Below the pieces are notes generated by a model. That model worked only from the letters and a program-made list of their open reading frames with translations, did no database searches and was not told the origin of the DNA. Position numbers and translations under genes: made by a program. Below are positions 8,550 to 17,325 of a DNA stretch of 64,000 nt, piece after piece. Source of the DNA: Candidatus Limnocylindrales bacterium. GTDB taxonomy: Bacteria > Moduliflexota > Moduliflexia > Moduliflexales > JAUQPW01. The stretch's first letter is position 1, and every line of letters starts with the position of its first letter. The DNA is taken from the NCBI GenBank assembly GCA_035559535.1, contig DATMBG010000058.1, forward strand, positions 1-64,000. The letters run 5' to 3'.

Positions 8550-9775
8550 AAGGTTTAGTTAAACAGGTCATGGGAGTGATTTTAATAGCTCTGGTGGGTT
8601 ATCTGGGAAATGATTACTATCAGAAAAAGCAAGTATTGCCTGTAAAAGCGGTTACGGTAAAGAGAGGAGATATTGTAGAAACGGTTTCTTCAACGGCCAC
8701 TGGAACAATTGAATCCGATCAAGAGGTAACTATCAGCGCCGAAGTATCGGGTCGGATTGAAAAACTTTATGTTAAAGAAGGGGATTATATAGAAGGGGGT
8801 AAACCACTCCTTCACCTGGAAAAGAGCGAAGCCCAGGCGCAAGTCCAGCAAGCCAGGGCTAATTTGCTGGCTGCAGAAGCTCGATTAAAGGAAGCTCAAA
8901 CCGGTTATCAAATGAGCAAGGCGCTTATTCAACCTCAATTGGACGAAGCCAAAGCCAATCTTCAGCATGCCGAAGGTACGTTAAATCGAATTCGGAAGTT
9001 ATATGTGCAGGGGATTATGCCCAAAGATAGGTTGGATGAGGCCGAACGGGCTTATACCATTGCACGGGCTCAATATGAAACAGCCCTAGCTAATAAATCT
9101 CAGGTTCGTGCAAAAGAACAGGAAGTTGCTTCTGCCTATGCTGCCCGGGAACAGATGAAGGCTGCTTTAACGCTGGCAGAAATCGGCCTGAGTCGTAAGG
9201 TCATTATGGCACCTTTCTCAGGTTTAATCACGGAAGTCTCTGTCAAACAGGGAGAGTTTATTACTCCTGGACAACCCATCGCAAGGATCGTTGATACTTC
9301 AAAACTGTATATCAGCGCAACCATTGATGAGGCCGATGTTAGAAAGGTTAAAGTAGGCCAAGAGGTCCGCGTAACCTTGGACGCTTTTCCCAATAAAACC
9401 TTTCAGGGAGTCGTTTCGGAAATCTCCCCGGTCATTTCGGCTAAAAAGTTAGAGACTCGAACCTCCAAAGTGAAAGTTAGACTGAATTCCGAAATGGAAG
9501 GGCTAATGCCGGGACTTTCCGCCGATATCGAGATTATTGTGGGAAAAGGTCAAAATGTTCTCTATGTTCCAACGGCGGCTATTATGGAAAGGGAAACTAA
9601 GAAGATGGTTTTTACCATCGAGAAGGGAAAAGCTCAACGGCGTGAAGTAAGAACTGGTCTATCCAATTGGGACTATACGGAGATTTTAGACGGTCTGAAG
9701 GAGGGGGAACAAATTATTACAACCCTGGATGATCCGGCTCTTAAGGAGGGAAAATCCATCATCCTCAGCCCATAA
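8546..9775 (+). CDS. Efflux periplasmic adaptor (MacA/HlyD-like membrane fusion protein)
   Basis: A 409-residue protein with an N-terminal membrane anchor (about residues 9-24, VILIALVGYLG). A first lipoyl half follows (EVSGRIEKLYVKEGDYIEGG), then a long helical hairpin (about 95-215, rich in Ala, Gln and Glu). The second lipoyl half is VIMAPFSGLITEVSVKQGEF. Beta-barrel and membrane-proximal domains end the protein. It would bridge an inner-membrane ABC transporter to an outer-membrane channel; no TolC-like gene is in the window. The gene overlaps the TetR gene by 4 nt and the ATPase gene follows after 4 nt. Confidence 0.9.
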   Translation: MKGLVKQVMGVILIALVGYLGNDYYQKKQVLPVKAVTVKRGDIVETVSSTATGTIESDQEVTISAEVSGRIEKLYVKEGDYIEGGKPLLHLEKSEAQAQVQQARANLLAAEARLKEAQTGYQMSKALIQPQLDEAKANLQHAEGTLNRIRKLYVQGIMPKDRLDEAERAYTIARAQYETALANKSQVRAKEQEVASAYAAREQMKAALTLAEIGLSRKVIMAPFSGLITEVSVKQGEFITPGQPIARIVDTSKLYISATIDEADVRKVKVGQEVRVTLDAFPNKTFQGVVSEISPVISAKKLETRTSKVKVRLNSEMEGLMPGLSADIEIIVGKGQNVLYVPTAAIMERETKKMVFTIEKGKAQRREVRTGLSNWDYTEILDGLKEGEQIITTLDDPALKEGKSIILSP

Positions 9776-9779
9776 CCCT

Positions 9780-10496
9780 ATGATTCAGCTTAAAGATATT
9801 TCAAAGGTGTATGCTCTGGGAGCCCAAGAAGTAGAGGTTTTGCGTAACATTTCTTTGGAAATTAAACCCGGAGAGTTTCTATCTTTAGTAGGTCCTTCTG
9901 GGTCTGGTAAGTCTACGTTGATGAATATCTTAGGTTGTCTGGATAAACCAACGCGCGGATCTTATTTTTTTGAAGGAGTTTCGGTTGCCGATTTAAACGA
10001 TGATCAGTTGGCCGAAATTCGAAACAAGAAAATCGGATTTGTGTTTCAATCGTTCCATCTCCTCCCCCGAATTAATGCTTTACAAAATGTGGAACTCCCC
10101 CTTATTTATGCCGGAGTACCCCGCTCAAAGAGAAAAGAGAGAGCCCGAGAGGTTCTGACAGCAGTTGACCTTGCCGATCGGATCCATCATAAACCCAATG
10201 AACTTTCCGGAGGTCAACGTCAAAGGGTTGCCATTGCCAGGGCTCTGGTTAATAACCCTCAGATTATTCTGGCAGATGAACCCACAGGAAATCTCGATAC
10301 CAGATCGGGAAATGAAATCCTACAGATTTTTGAAAAACTCAACCGGCAAGGGGTAACCCTGGTTATTGTAACCCATGATCTCTCTATTGCCCAAAGAACC
10401 CACCGTATTGTGACCTTACGGGATGGAGAGATTATTAAAGATGAAACCAGAAGGAAAGAAAGAGAGGGTGAAGGAATGGAGAGACGGTGGAGATAG
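9780..10496 (+). CDS. ABC transporter ATP-binding protein, MacB/LolD type
   Basis: A 238-residue ATPase. Walker A is GPSGSGKST, the Q-loop region is FVFQSFHLLPR, the signature is LSGGQRQRVAIARAL, Walker B is ILADEPTGNLD and the H-loop is VTHD. The pattern FQSFHLLPRINALQNVELPL is typical of the MacB/LolD group of mechanotransmitting type VII ABC systems. ATG 9780 was chosen because it lies just after the adaptor stop; an upstream in-frame start would overlap that gene. The C-terminal tail is short and strongly charged. It works with the permease at 10544-11746. Confidence 0.93.
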   Translation: MIQLKDISKVYALGAQEVEVLRNISLEIKPGEFLSLVGPSGSGKSTLMNILGCLDKPTRGSYFFEGVSVADLNDDQLAEIRNKKIGFVFQSFHLLPRINALQNVELPLIYAGVPRSKRKERAREVLTAVDLADRIHHKPNELSGGQRQRVAIARALVNNPQIILADEPTGNLDTRSGNEILQIFEKLNRQGVTLVIVTHDLSIAQRTHRIVTLRDGEIIKDETRRKEREGEGMERRWR

Positions 10497-10543
10497 AATT
10501 TTTCCCCCTGGAACTTCCATTCCTCCATGGAATTTTCTTCTTA

Positions 10544-11746
10544 ATGGCTGTCTTAGAAAGTATCCGCGTTGCTTTAGAAGCTCTGTCCTCCAATAAAATT
10601 CGTTCAACTTTGACTATGTTGGGGGTCATTATCGGGGTTTTTGCTGTCATCTGCCTGGTTTCTATTGGAGAAGGCGCCAAAGCTTATGTTTCCAAAGAAT
10701 TGATGGGAATCGGATCCAATCTCCTGGTTGTAACCCCTGGAAAGGCAAAGACCTCGGGTGGACCTCCCATAAGCGTGGATAGTGCCAAAAAACTTACCTA
10801 CGAAGATGCCGAGTTCATAGCCCGGCGATCTACGGCTGTTAAACAGGTAGCCCCCATCGTAATGGGAACAGGAAAGGTTAAATACGAAAACCGGAGTCGG
10901 GATACAACGGTTTTAGGCGTTACCTATGACTTCCAGCAAGTCCGAAACCTCCATGTAGAAATCGGCTCTTTTATCAGTGCCGATGATGTGGACGCCCGAC
11001 GTAAGGTTTGTACCCTGGGTAGGGTAGTCAAGCAGGAACTTTTCGGAGAAAGTAATCCTCTGGGAAAAATGGTTAAAATCAATGACGTCAGCTTTCGGGT
11101 TATTGGAATCATGGAAAAAAAAGGGATCACCTTTGGATTTAATATCGACGACATCGTATTTATACCAGTTAAAACGGCCCAGGAATTGTATGACACAGAT
11201 AAACTCTTTGAAATTCTGGCCGCAGCTACCAGTGAAAAGGAAGTTGATGAAGCAAAGCGACAGATTACCCAACTTTTGATCAAACGTCACCGGGAAGAGG
11301 ATTTTACCATAACGACCCAGGCAGCCATGTTAGAAAGTATGAATTCTATTTTAACTACCTTAACCTGGGTTTTAGGGGCTATAGCCGGAATCTCTTTGGT
11401 GGTGGGAGGAATAGGAATTATGAATATCATGTTGGTTTCTGTCAGTGAACGAACCCACGAGATTGGAATTCGGAAGGCTGTAGGGGCCAAGAGACGAGAT
11501 ATTCTTTCTCAATTCCTGGTAGAGTCTATTACCATCAGTGCATTGGGAGGATTACTGGGGATGATTCTAGGGGTTGGTCTGGCTCGAGGGCTGGCTTTTA
11601 GCTTTCCTTCGTTGCCGGTTAAAGTTTCACTGTGGTCTATCATTTTAGCCCTTAGTTTTTCCATTTTCGTCGGGATCTTTTTCGGTGTTTACCCGGCACA
11701 TAAAGCTTCTGAACTGGATCCCATCGAAGCCCTTCGACATGAATAG
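10544..11746 (+). CDS. ABC transporter permease, MacB/FtsX-like
   Basis: A membrane protein of 400 residues from ATG 10544. TM1 (about residues 20-40, LTMLGVIIGVFAVICLVSIG) is followed by a periplasmic MacB-type core domain of about 220 residues. Three C-terminal TM helices carry the FtsX signature GIMNIMLVSVSERTHEIGIRKAVGAKR. A GTG at 10487 with GGAATGGAGA upstream overlaps the ATPase gene and would add 19 residues. The start was set at 10544 because family members begin a few residues before the SIRVALEAL segment. It completes an adaptor-ATPase-permease export unit of unknown substrate. Confidence 0.9.
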   Translation: MAVLESIRVALEALSSNKIRSTLTMLGVIIGVFAVICLVSIGEGAKAYVSKELMGIGSNLLVVTPGKAKTSGGPPISVDSAKKLTYEDAEFIARRSTAVKQVAPIVMGTGKVKYENRSRDTTVLGVTYDFQQVRNLHVEIGSFISADDVDARRKVCTLGRVVKQELFGESNPLGKMVKINDVSFRVIGIMEKKGITFGFNIDDIVFIPVKTAQELYDTDKLFEILAAATSEKEVDEAKRQITQLLIKRHREEDFTITTQAAMLESMNSILTTLTWVLGAIAGISLVVGGIGIMNIMLVSVSERTHEIGIRKAVGAKRRDILSQFLVESITISALGGLLGMILGVGLARGLAFSFPSLPVKVSLWSIILALSFSIFVGIFFGVYPAHKASELDPIEALRHE

Positions 11747-11888
11747 TCAGAATAAAGTGGATCTTAGACCTTTCTCTCTATTGCCCATCATGACCTCTCA
11801 AAGGTTCCTTTTCAGGTTGAAGAAGTATTATAATTAAAAAGGGTCTGGTCTAAATCTCTAAATCAGTAACTATTTTAAATCTATTATC

Positions 11889-12590
11889 ATGGCCGGTATC
11901 TTATATATTGTTTCAACACCCATTGGAAACTACGAGGATATAACCTTACGAGCCCTTCGTATTTTGAGGGAAGTAGATCTGGTTGTTTGTGAAGAGTTTA
12001 AAGAAGGAAAAAAGCTCCTCCACCATTATGAGATCCAAACCGAACTGGAAAGCCTCAATGAGCATAATGAAGCCCAAATAACTCCCTATCTTCTTGATCA
12101 GTTGGTTCAGGGGAAAAGGATTGCCCTGATCTCGGATGCTGGTACTCCTGTTTTTTCTGATCCAGGATTGTCATTGGTTCAGAAAGCCCTTGAGGCGAGC
12201 ATACCCGTACATCCTGTTCCAGGGCCCTCTTCCCTCATGGCAGCGCTGGTTGTTTGTGGATTTGACCTGAGTAAATTCCTTTATTACGGCTGGCTCTCTC
12301 CTAAAAAAGAAATACGACGCAGGGAACTCTCTGCTCTCAAGAAAGAGAGAAAACCTATTGTGTTATTAGACACGCCGTATCGGCTTATTCCCGTTTTAGA
12401 AGATATTACTTTGATTTTTGGCCCGGATCAGGAAATAGCCGTTGCTTTGGATTTGACCCTTCCTTCTGAAGAAATTCGACGAGGACCGGTCGGGAAGGTA
12501 CGGGATTACTATAAAGAAAAGAAAACATCGGGGGAATTTGTACTCATCATCAATAGCCCACAACCTCCGAGAAAATCAACGGGGAGATAA
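11889..12590 (+). CDS. rsmI: RsmI-like 16S rRNA (cytidine-2'-O)-methyltransferase
   Basis: A 233-residue SAM-dependent enzyme of the tetrapyrrole-methylase fold. Visible are ILYIVSTPIGNYEDITLRAL at the start (the family signature has TPIGNLxDIT), VDLVVCEE, ALISDAGTPVFSDPG and VHPVPGPSS. The protein is shorter than the usual 270-290 residues because the C-terminal small domain is missing. The EAPHR-type motif reads LLDTPYRL. Family members methylate C1402 of 16S rRNA. With two departures from the norm, activity on another substrate is possible. Confidence 0.8.
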   Translation: MAGILYIVSTPIGNYEDITLRALRILREVDLVVCEEFKEGKKLLHHYEIQTELESLNEHNEAQITPYLLDQLVQGKRIALISDAGTPVFSDPGLSLVQKALEASIPVHPVPGPSSLMAALVVCGFDLSKFLYYGWLSPKKEIRRRELSALKKERKPIVLLDTPYRLIPVLEDITLIFGPDQEIAVALDLTLPSEEIRRGPVGKVRDYYKEKKTSGEFVLIINSPQPPRKSTGR

Positions 12591-12776
12591 CTTTACCGAT
12601 CTATCCTTCACAGTCCCGGTTCCATAGTTTCTGGTTCTGTTCCAGGCTATTAACCCGAGATTTAAACGGCCCTTAAAGGATACATTACCTTCGATTTCCC
12701 TAAAGGGAGAGCTGTTTTCTCAGAGAAAAAAGCCTTATTTTATTACGATATCTTTAAATTAATTTAAATTTTTCTC

Positions 12777-12805
12777 TTGAACTTCCCGTTGCTATGTGGT
12801 AATCT
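12777..12805 (+). promoter_or_regulatory. Possible promoter of the SNF2 operon
   Basis: TTGAAC and TAATCT are separated by 17 nt, 94 nt upstream of the helicase start, in a 308-bp gap (12591-12898). An AT-rich tract with TAAATTAATTTAAATT lies directly upstream. The -10 match is weak. The rest of the gap holds nothing I recognise. Confidence 0.35.
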
Positions 12806-12898
12806 TCTTTTTTCAAGAAAGCCCATAGCAGGCTGATTTCACAGAATTTTCAACAGCTCAGAAGCTGGAAGAGGGACCTGCCGGGAGGCCAAAACAAA

Positions 12899-14818
12899 AT
12901 GGATATAGAAAGATTCGAATGGCTTGAAATACCCGAGGAGAAAAGGGTCAAATCGGAACTGAAAAGAGAAACTCCTGATGTTTCTGCTAAACGATGCCCC
13001 AAGTGTGGCTGGCTTGATCATATCAGTGTGGTAGAATGCTTCCGTTGTGGATATGATTATCAAACCGGCCATCTTTATGCCGATTTTCTGAAAAATCGAA
13101 ATCTGGAGATTCCCGAACCGGTTGTGAAAGTTACCTTGGATTTTAATAGAATTCTCAACAGCCGTCGCGTGGATAGTTATCAAGATTACCTCTTGCGCCT
13201 GCAGGTTGAAGAACACGCCTTAATTAAGGGTTTTGATAAACTTATCTCCCTCTCCAGTTCGAATATCATCCATTATCAACACCAGTTAGATACCGCCCTT
13301 AAGGTGTTAAACCAAATGCGGGGCCAGGCCTTATTAGCCGATGAAGTAGGATTGGGGAAGACCATTGAAGCCGGGATTATCATGAAAGAACTTATGGAGA
13401 GGGGTCTGATCAAAAAGATTCTTATTCTTACGCCGGCTTCTCTGGTCACCCAGTGGCAGGAAGAGCTTTTAACTAAATTCGGAGAAACCTTCATCATTGC
13501 TGAAAATCCAGCCGATTGGAAGGAAGATAAAATTATTGCCTCTTTGTCGAAAGCTCAACGTCCTGAGATAGCCAAACTTATTTACCCCTATAGCTATGAT
13601 CTGTTAATCATTGATGAGGCCCATAAGCTCAAGAGCCGATTTACCCAGCGCTTTAAGTTTGTCAATCAAATTAAGAAAAAATATGTCTTGATGTTGACAG
13701 CAACCCCGGTCCATAACGATCTCACCGAGCTTTATAGTCTGGTTACCATCTTGAAACCGGGGTTATTGGGAACCATACGGGCTTTTAAGAGGCAATATGT
13801 CTCAAAGCAAGACCCCAGGCAGCCCAAGAATGAAGCCAGGTTAAAGAAACTGCTCTCCGAGGTGATGGTTCGAAACCGCCGATCAAGTGTCGGTATTCAG
13901 TTCCCCTCACGTCGGGCGGCCATTTATCATTTTAATCTGACCCCTGAAGAACAGCGCCTCTACCAGGAGGTAACCAATTACATTCGAGAAGAATTCAAAG
14001 CCGAAACCAGAAATCAATACCATTTGCTTTCCCTGACCACCCTACAGAAGGAACTCTGTAGCAGCGCCAGAGCTGTTAAAGCAACCCTTGCAAAAATGGC
14101 AGACCGGGAGCAATATCCCCGAATTACCCGACAGAGATTTCAATTTTTCATGGAGTTGGCCGATAAGATTCGATCTCCTCGTAAAGTGGAAGCCCTACTT
14201 GAAATCATCCATCAATTCAAAGGGAAGTTTGTTATTTTTACGGAGTTCTTGAATACCCTCTTTTATCTTCAAGAAACCTTAGAAACCCACGGGATCTCTA
14301 CCAGGATATTCCACGGTGGTATGAGTCTATCCCAACGTTTAGAAGCCATCCGGGATTTAGAACGATCTGCCCAGGTTTTAATCTCTACCCAGGCCGGTGG
14401 AGAAGGGCTTAATCTCCAGTTTTGTCATCAGATGATTAACTATGATTTACCCTGGAATCCTATGATGGTAGAACAACGTATCGGAAGGTTACATCGTTTA
14501 GGACAAAGTAAAGAGGTTTTAATTTTTAACCTCTCTACCAACGCGACAATTGAAGCCCACATCCTGGAACTCCTGGCTAAAAAGATTCGATTATTTGAAC
14601 TGGTTATCGGTGAGCTGGATTTAATCCTGGGAGCTATGGATGACAAAAGAAGTTTTGAGCAGGTCATAACGGATATCTGGATTTCAAGTCAAAATAATGA
14701 GGAATTAGACCAAAGATTCCAGGAACTGGGAAATAAGATCTTGAAAGCGAGGCAGAAATTTCGTAAGATTAAAGAAGCCGATGCCATCTTATCAGAAATA
14801 TTCGAGCCGGAAATATGA
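12899..14818 (+). CDS. SNF2-family DNA/RNA translocase with N-terminal zinc ribbon
   Basis: A 639-residue protein. An N-terminal zinc ribbon (Cys33, Cys36, Cys47, Cys50) precedes a full SNF2 motor. Walker A is DEVGLGKTIEAG (about 148-159), motif II is IIDEAH (about 236), motif III is LTATPVHN and motif V is STQAGGEGLNLQ (about 496). Motif VI is EQRIGRLHRLGQ (about 525). The motor resembles RapA/HepA-type ATPases that remodel protein-nucleic acid complexes. No nuclease domain is seen. Its stop overlaps the next start by ATGA, so the two products are probably made together and may form a complex. The operon continues with a cysteine-rich protein and DUF1257- and DUF2997-like proteins. The biological role is not known from anything here. 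Confidence 0.9.
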   Translation: MDIERFEWLEIPEEKRVKSELKRETPDVSAKRCPKCGWLDHISVVECFRCGYDYQTGHLYADFLKNRNLEIPEPVVKVTLDFNRILNSRRVDSYQDYLLRLQVEEHALIKGFDKLISLSSSNIIHYQHQLDTALKVLNQMRGQALLADEVGLGKTIEAGIIMKELMERGLIKKILILTPASLVTQWQEELLTKFGETFIIAENPADWKEDKIIASLSKAQRPEIAKLIYPYSYDLLIIDEAHKLKSRFTQRFKFVNQIKKKYVLMLTATPVHNDLTELYSLVTILKPGLLGTIRAFKRQYVSKQDPRQPKNEARLKKLLSEVMVRNRRSSVGIQFPSRRAAIYHFNLTPEEQRLYQEVTNYIREEFKAETRNQYHLLSLTTLQKELCSSARAVKATLAKMADREQYPRITRQRFQFFMELADKIRSPRKVEALLEIIHQFKGKFVIFTEFLNTLFYLQETLETHGISTRIFHGGMSLSQRLEAIRDLERSAQVLISTQAGGEGLNLQFCHQMINYDLPWNPMMVEQRIGRLHRLGQSKEVLIFNLSTNATIEAHILELLAKKIRLFELVIGELDLILGAMDDKRSFEQVITDIWISSQNNEELDQRFQELGNKILKARQKFRKIKEADAILSEIFEPEI

Positions 14819-16488
14819 AAGAGTTCATTGTAGATTTCTTTAAAAGCTACGGAAGCAGAGTTACAGAACAAGATCATGTTCTACGCATTGATTTATCCCC
14901 GGAACTGACTACGTACTTTCAGCGACCTACCCTACAATTGGTTTTTAACTCCCAGTATTTGAGCCCGGAAACTGAACTGGTTACTTATGGAAGTTATATC
15001 TTTAACCAGATCTATGATCTGTTGAAAGATCGTGGGATTAAAACCTTTTTAAAACTTCCCAGGCGGATATCTACTACAAAAAGAACTTCTTTAGAAACTA
15101 TTCAATTCTGTAATGGAGAGCTTGTTGGTAAAAAAACCCAACGGACCTATCAGGTCGATTGGTATTTCAATTTTAAAATAACCTACTGGTTTGATGAAAA
15201 AATAGAGGAAACCTATGCCCTTAAGATAGATTCTCGAGGAGTTATAACCCGATGTCCTGATCCCTTCTCCGAATTATTTTGGATTCAGGGAGAATTAAAC
15301 GGGCAAAAATCTCGACCTCCCTTATCCCGGAACAAAATACGTCAGTTGTATGAGCGATGCCTGACCGAAGTACAGGCCTATGCCCGAGAGCAGAGTATCA
15401 AACTTCAGGAAAAGTTAATGGAGAGGCTCTATAATAATCTTTCTCGTTTGGAGGTTTATTATCGTCAATGTCAGGATGAGGTAACAGGAACCGATGAGAG
15501 ACAGCGAGAAAAAAAACTGGAACTTCTCCAACAAGAATATCGGTTAAAAGTTGAAGAAGAATTAGATAATCATCAAATTCAAATTTTAATATCCCTGATC
15601 AATTTTTGTAGTGTTCAAACCCCTGTTTTGTATCGGCGATTTCTTTTGAGAGCGTATGGTAAGGAAGAGGAACTGGTTTTAGTTAAAAATCTTTTTTCAG
15701 GTAAGGTAGAATACCCGGTCTGTAGTTCCTGTGATACCCAACTTTACATAGCCGGGATGTGTGGACTTGGGGCTCATATAGCCTGTAATAAGTGCCTGGG
15801 TCATTGCCAGGAATGCGATCAAGACGTCTGTTCCAGTTGTGGAATTCATGCCTGTGAGTATTGCCAAATCGATGTTTGCCAGGATTGCAGACGGATTTGT
15901 AATGAGTGTGGCAAGTGGTTTTGTAACCAACATGTCCTGGGATGCCGATTGTGTAAAATCGAATTTTGTGAAACCTGCGCCGAAACTTGTCAGGTCTGTG
16001 GCTGGACGGTATGCGGCAGACATCTTATTCGATGTACCGTCTGTGAGGGAAAAACCTGTTCCCGGTGCAAAACTTCCTGTGCCCATTGTGAAGAAGAGGT
16101 TTGTAATACCCATTTAATTGCCTGCAGCTTTTGTGGACAACTCACCTGCACCCATTGTATAGAGATTTGTGAGACCTGTAGTTGTCAGATTTGTACCCGT
16201 CATGCGTACACCTGTACCCTCAGTAAAAAACGACTTTGTCAGAAAGATTCCGCCCGCTGCCAAAGTTGTTATACAAGGGTTAGTAAAGAATTTATCCGAA
16301 GTTGTGACATTGGCAGTGAAAAAATTTGTGTCCTATGTGCCGAAATTTGCTCGCAGTGTCAATTGCCGTTCTGTTATGAGCATAGGGATGAACTAAAATC
16401 CTGTGGCAGGTGTGGAAAGGCCTATTGCCTGCTCTGTCGAGATCGAAGGAAGGCCTGTCCAACTTGTGAAAGTTTAGAATATGTCTAG
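14815..16488 (+). CDS. Protein with a helical N-terminal half and 54 cysteines in a C-terminal multi-zinc array
   Basis: A 557-residue product unlike any family I recognise. Residues 1-160 are mixed alpha/beta and 175-270 are a charged coiled-coil region. From about residue 302 to the end 54 cysteines follow, in repeats of roughly 20 residues built as CxxC-x4-C-x2-C or CxxC-x4-C-x2-H (for example CNECGKWFCNQH, CQVCGWTVCGRH, CAHCEEEVCNTH). The spacing suggests a chain of RING- or B-box-like zinc knuckles, about a dozen metal sites. It may be a scaffold or nucleic-acid/protein binding partner of the SNF2 motor, with which it overlaps by 4 nt; its stop overlaps the DUF1257 gene by 8 nt. The role is inferred from context only. 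Iron-sulfur binding is an alternative to zinc. Confidence 0.8.
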   Translation: MKEFIVDFFKSYGSRVTEQDHVLRIDLSPELTTYFQRPTLQLVFNSQYLSPETELVTYGSYIFNQIYDLLKDRGIKTFLKLPRRISTTKRTSLETIQFCNGELVGKKTQRTYQVDWYFNFKITYWFDEKIEETYALKIDSRGVITRCPDPFSELFWIQGELNGQKSRPPLSRNKIRQLYERCLTEVQAYAREQSIKLQEKLMERLYNNLSRLEVYYRQCQDEVTGTDERQREKKLELLQQEYRLKVEEELDNHQIQILISLINFCSVQTPVLYRRFLLRAYGKEEELVLVKNLFSGKVEYPVCSSCDTQLYIAGMCGLGAHIACNKCLGHCQECDQDVCSSCGIHACEYCQIDVCQDCRRICNECGKWFCNQHVLGCRLCKIEFCETCAETCQVCGWTVCGRHLIRCTVCEGKTCSRCKTSCAHCEEEVCNTHLIACSFCGQLTCTHCIEICETCSCQICTRHAYTCTLSKKRLCQKDSARCQSCYTRVSKEFIRSCDIGSEKICVLCAEICSQCQLPFCYEHRDELKSCGRCGKAYCLLCRDRRKACPTCESLEYV

Positions 16489-16846
16489 ATTTGTATCCAT
16501 TAAAACTGAATTACGAGATGGGGATATCCTGAAGGAGAGCTTACGGGAGTTAAAATGTACCGTAATCCCTCAAACAGAAATGACCCTGTACGCAAAAACA
16601 CAACCCATTAGCTTCCTATCTGTAACCCCTTTTGGAAGGGTTGGATTCAGGATCAATGATCAGGGTCAGTATGAAATGGTGGGAGATGAAGAAGTCCTCA
16701 AGAAACAAGGAAACTTCCTGGATAGATTAACCCAACGATATGCCTATAATAAAGTAGTTAAGGAAGCTAAAAAAGCTGGATTTTCCTTCATAAAAGAGGA
16801 GGTTATGGAAGACAATAGCATTCGGGTTGTCATTCGCAAATGGTAA
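16481..16846 (+). CDS. DUF1257/Ycf35-like protein
   Basis: A 121-residue protein starting MSRFVSIKTELRDGDILKES, close to the MSHFxxIKTxIKDxxxL opening of DUF1257 (Ycf35 of plastids and cyanobacteria). The middle part (VGFRINDQGQYEMVGD) and the end (YAYNKVVKEAKKAGF) also fit that family. Its function is unknown; the family is commonly encoded next to a DUF2997 gene, as here. The start overlaps the upstream gene by 8 nt and the next gene begins 1 nt after its stop. Confidence 0.75.
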   Translation: MSRFVSIKTELRDGDILKESLRELKCTVIPQTEMTLYAKTQPISFLSVTPFGRVGFRINDQGQYEMVGDEEVLKKQGNFLDRLTQRYAYNKVVKEAKKAGFSFIKEEVMEDNSIRVVIRKW

Positions 16847-16847
16847 T

Positions 16848-17042
16848 ATGGAAAAAAAAGAGATCGAATTTATTATAAAACCCAATGGGGAGGTGGAATT
16901 TACCGTTAAAGGGGTCAAAGGAAAAAAGTGTGTGCCTCTGGCAGATCTGTTTAAAACCCTGGGAGAAATAACAAATGCCAGGAATACCTCGGAGTATTAC
17001 GAAGAGGATAAAGAAGATAAGGTAAAAACCTATAAATTCTAA
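16848..17042 (+). CDS. DUF2997-like small protein
   Basis: A 64-residue acidic protein with the opening IEFIIKPNGEVEFTVKGVKG, a cysteine at KKCVPL and an end with TSEYYEEDKED. This matches the DUF2997 layout (IxIxPDGxVxxxVxGxxGxxC). ATG 16848 directly follows the DUF1257 stop (TAATATG), so coupling is very tight. The pair DUF1257-DUF2997 usually travels with an AAA ATPase and a ferredoxin in cyanobacteria. Here an SNF2 motor and a cysteine-rich protein occupy the same operon. Function unknown. Confidence 0.7.
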   Translation: MEKKEIEFIIKPNGEVEFTVKGVKGKKCVPLADLFKTLGEITNARNTSEYYEEDKEDKVKTYKF

Positions 17043-17325
17043 GAAGGGGTCCTATAGGGTGGGAGGGAAAATCTGTAAGATAATGAGGATAGGTAATTTG
17101 GCCATTCTGATTTGCAAGAACATCCGGAATGAAACGTGGAAAAGCAGAAACACAGATAAAGCGAAAGATCCTTACCCTATGTGGGCTTCTTCTGGGTCCG
17201 GGTCTCATCCCGGATGCTTCGGGGGGTTCCAAAATTTCTAGAACTTCCTTTTAATGAAAAATTTCTTCTCCCCTTCAAGTTAAATTCTTCCAGCCCGACT
17301 ATGTTTTCTTCACCCCGCAAGTTCC

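Noticed and set aside
15697-16117. Open frames on both strands within the cysteine-rich gene
   Set aside because: The strong TGT/TGC periodicity of the real gene keeps other frames open; no initiation signals.
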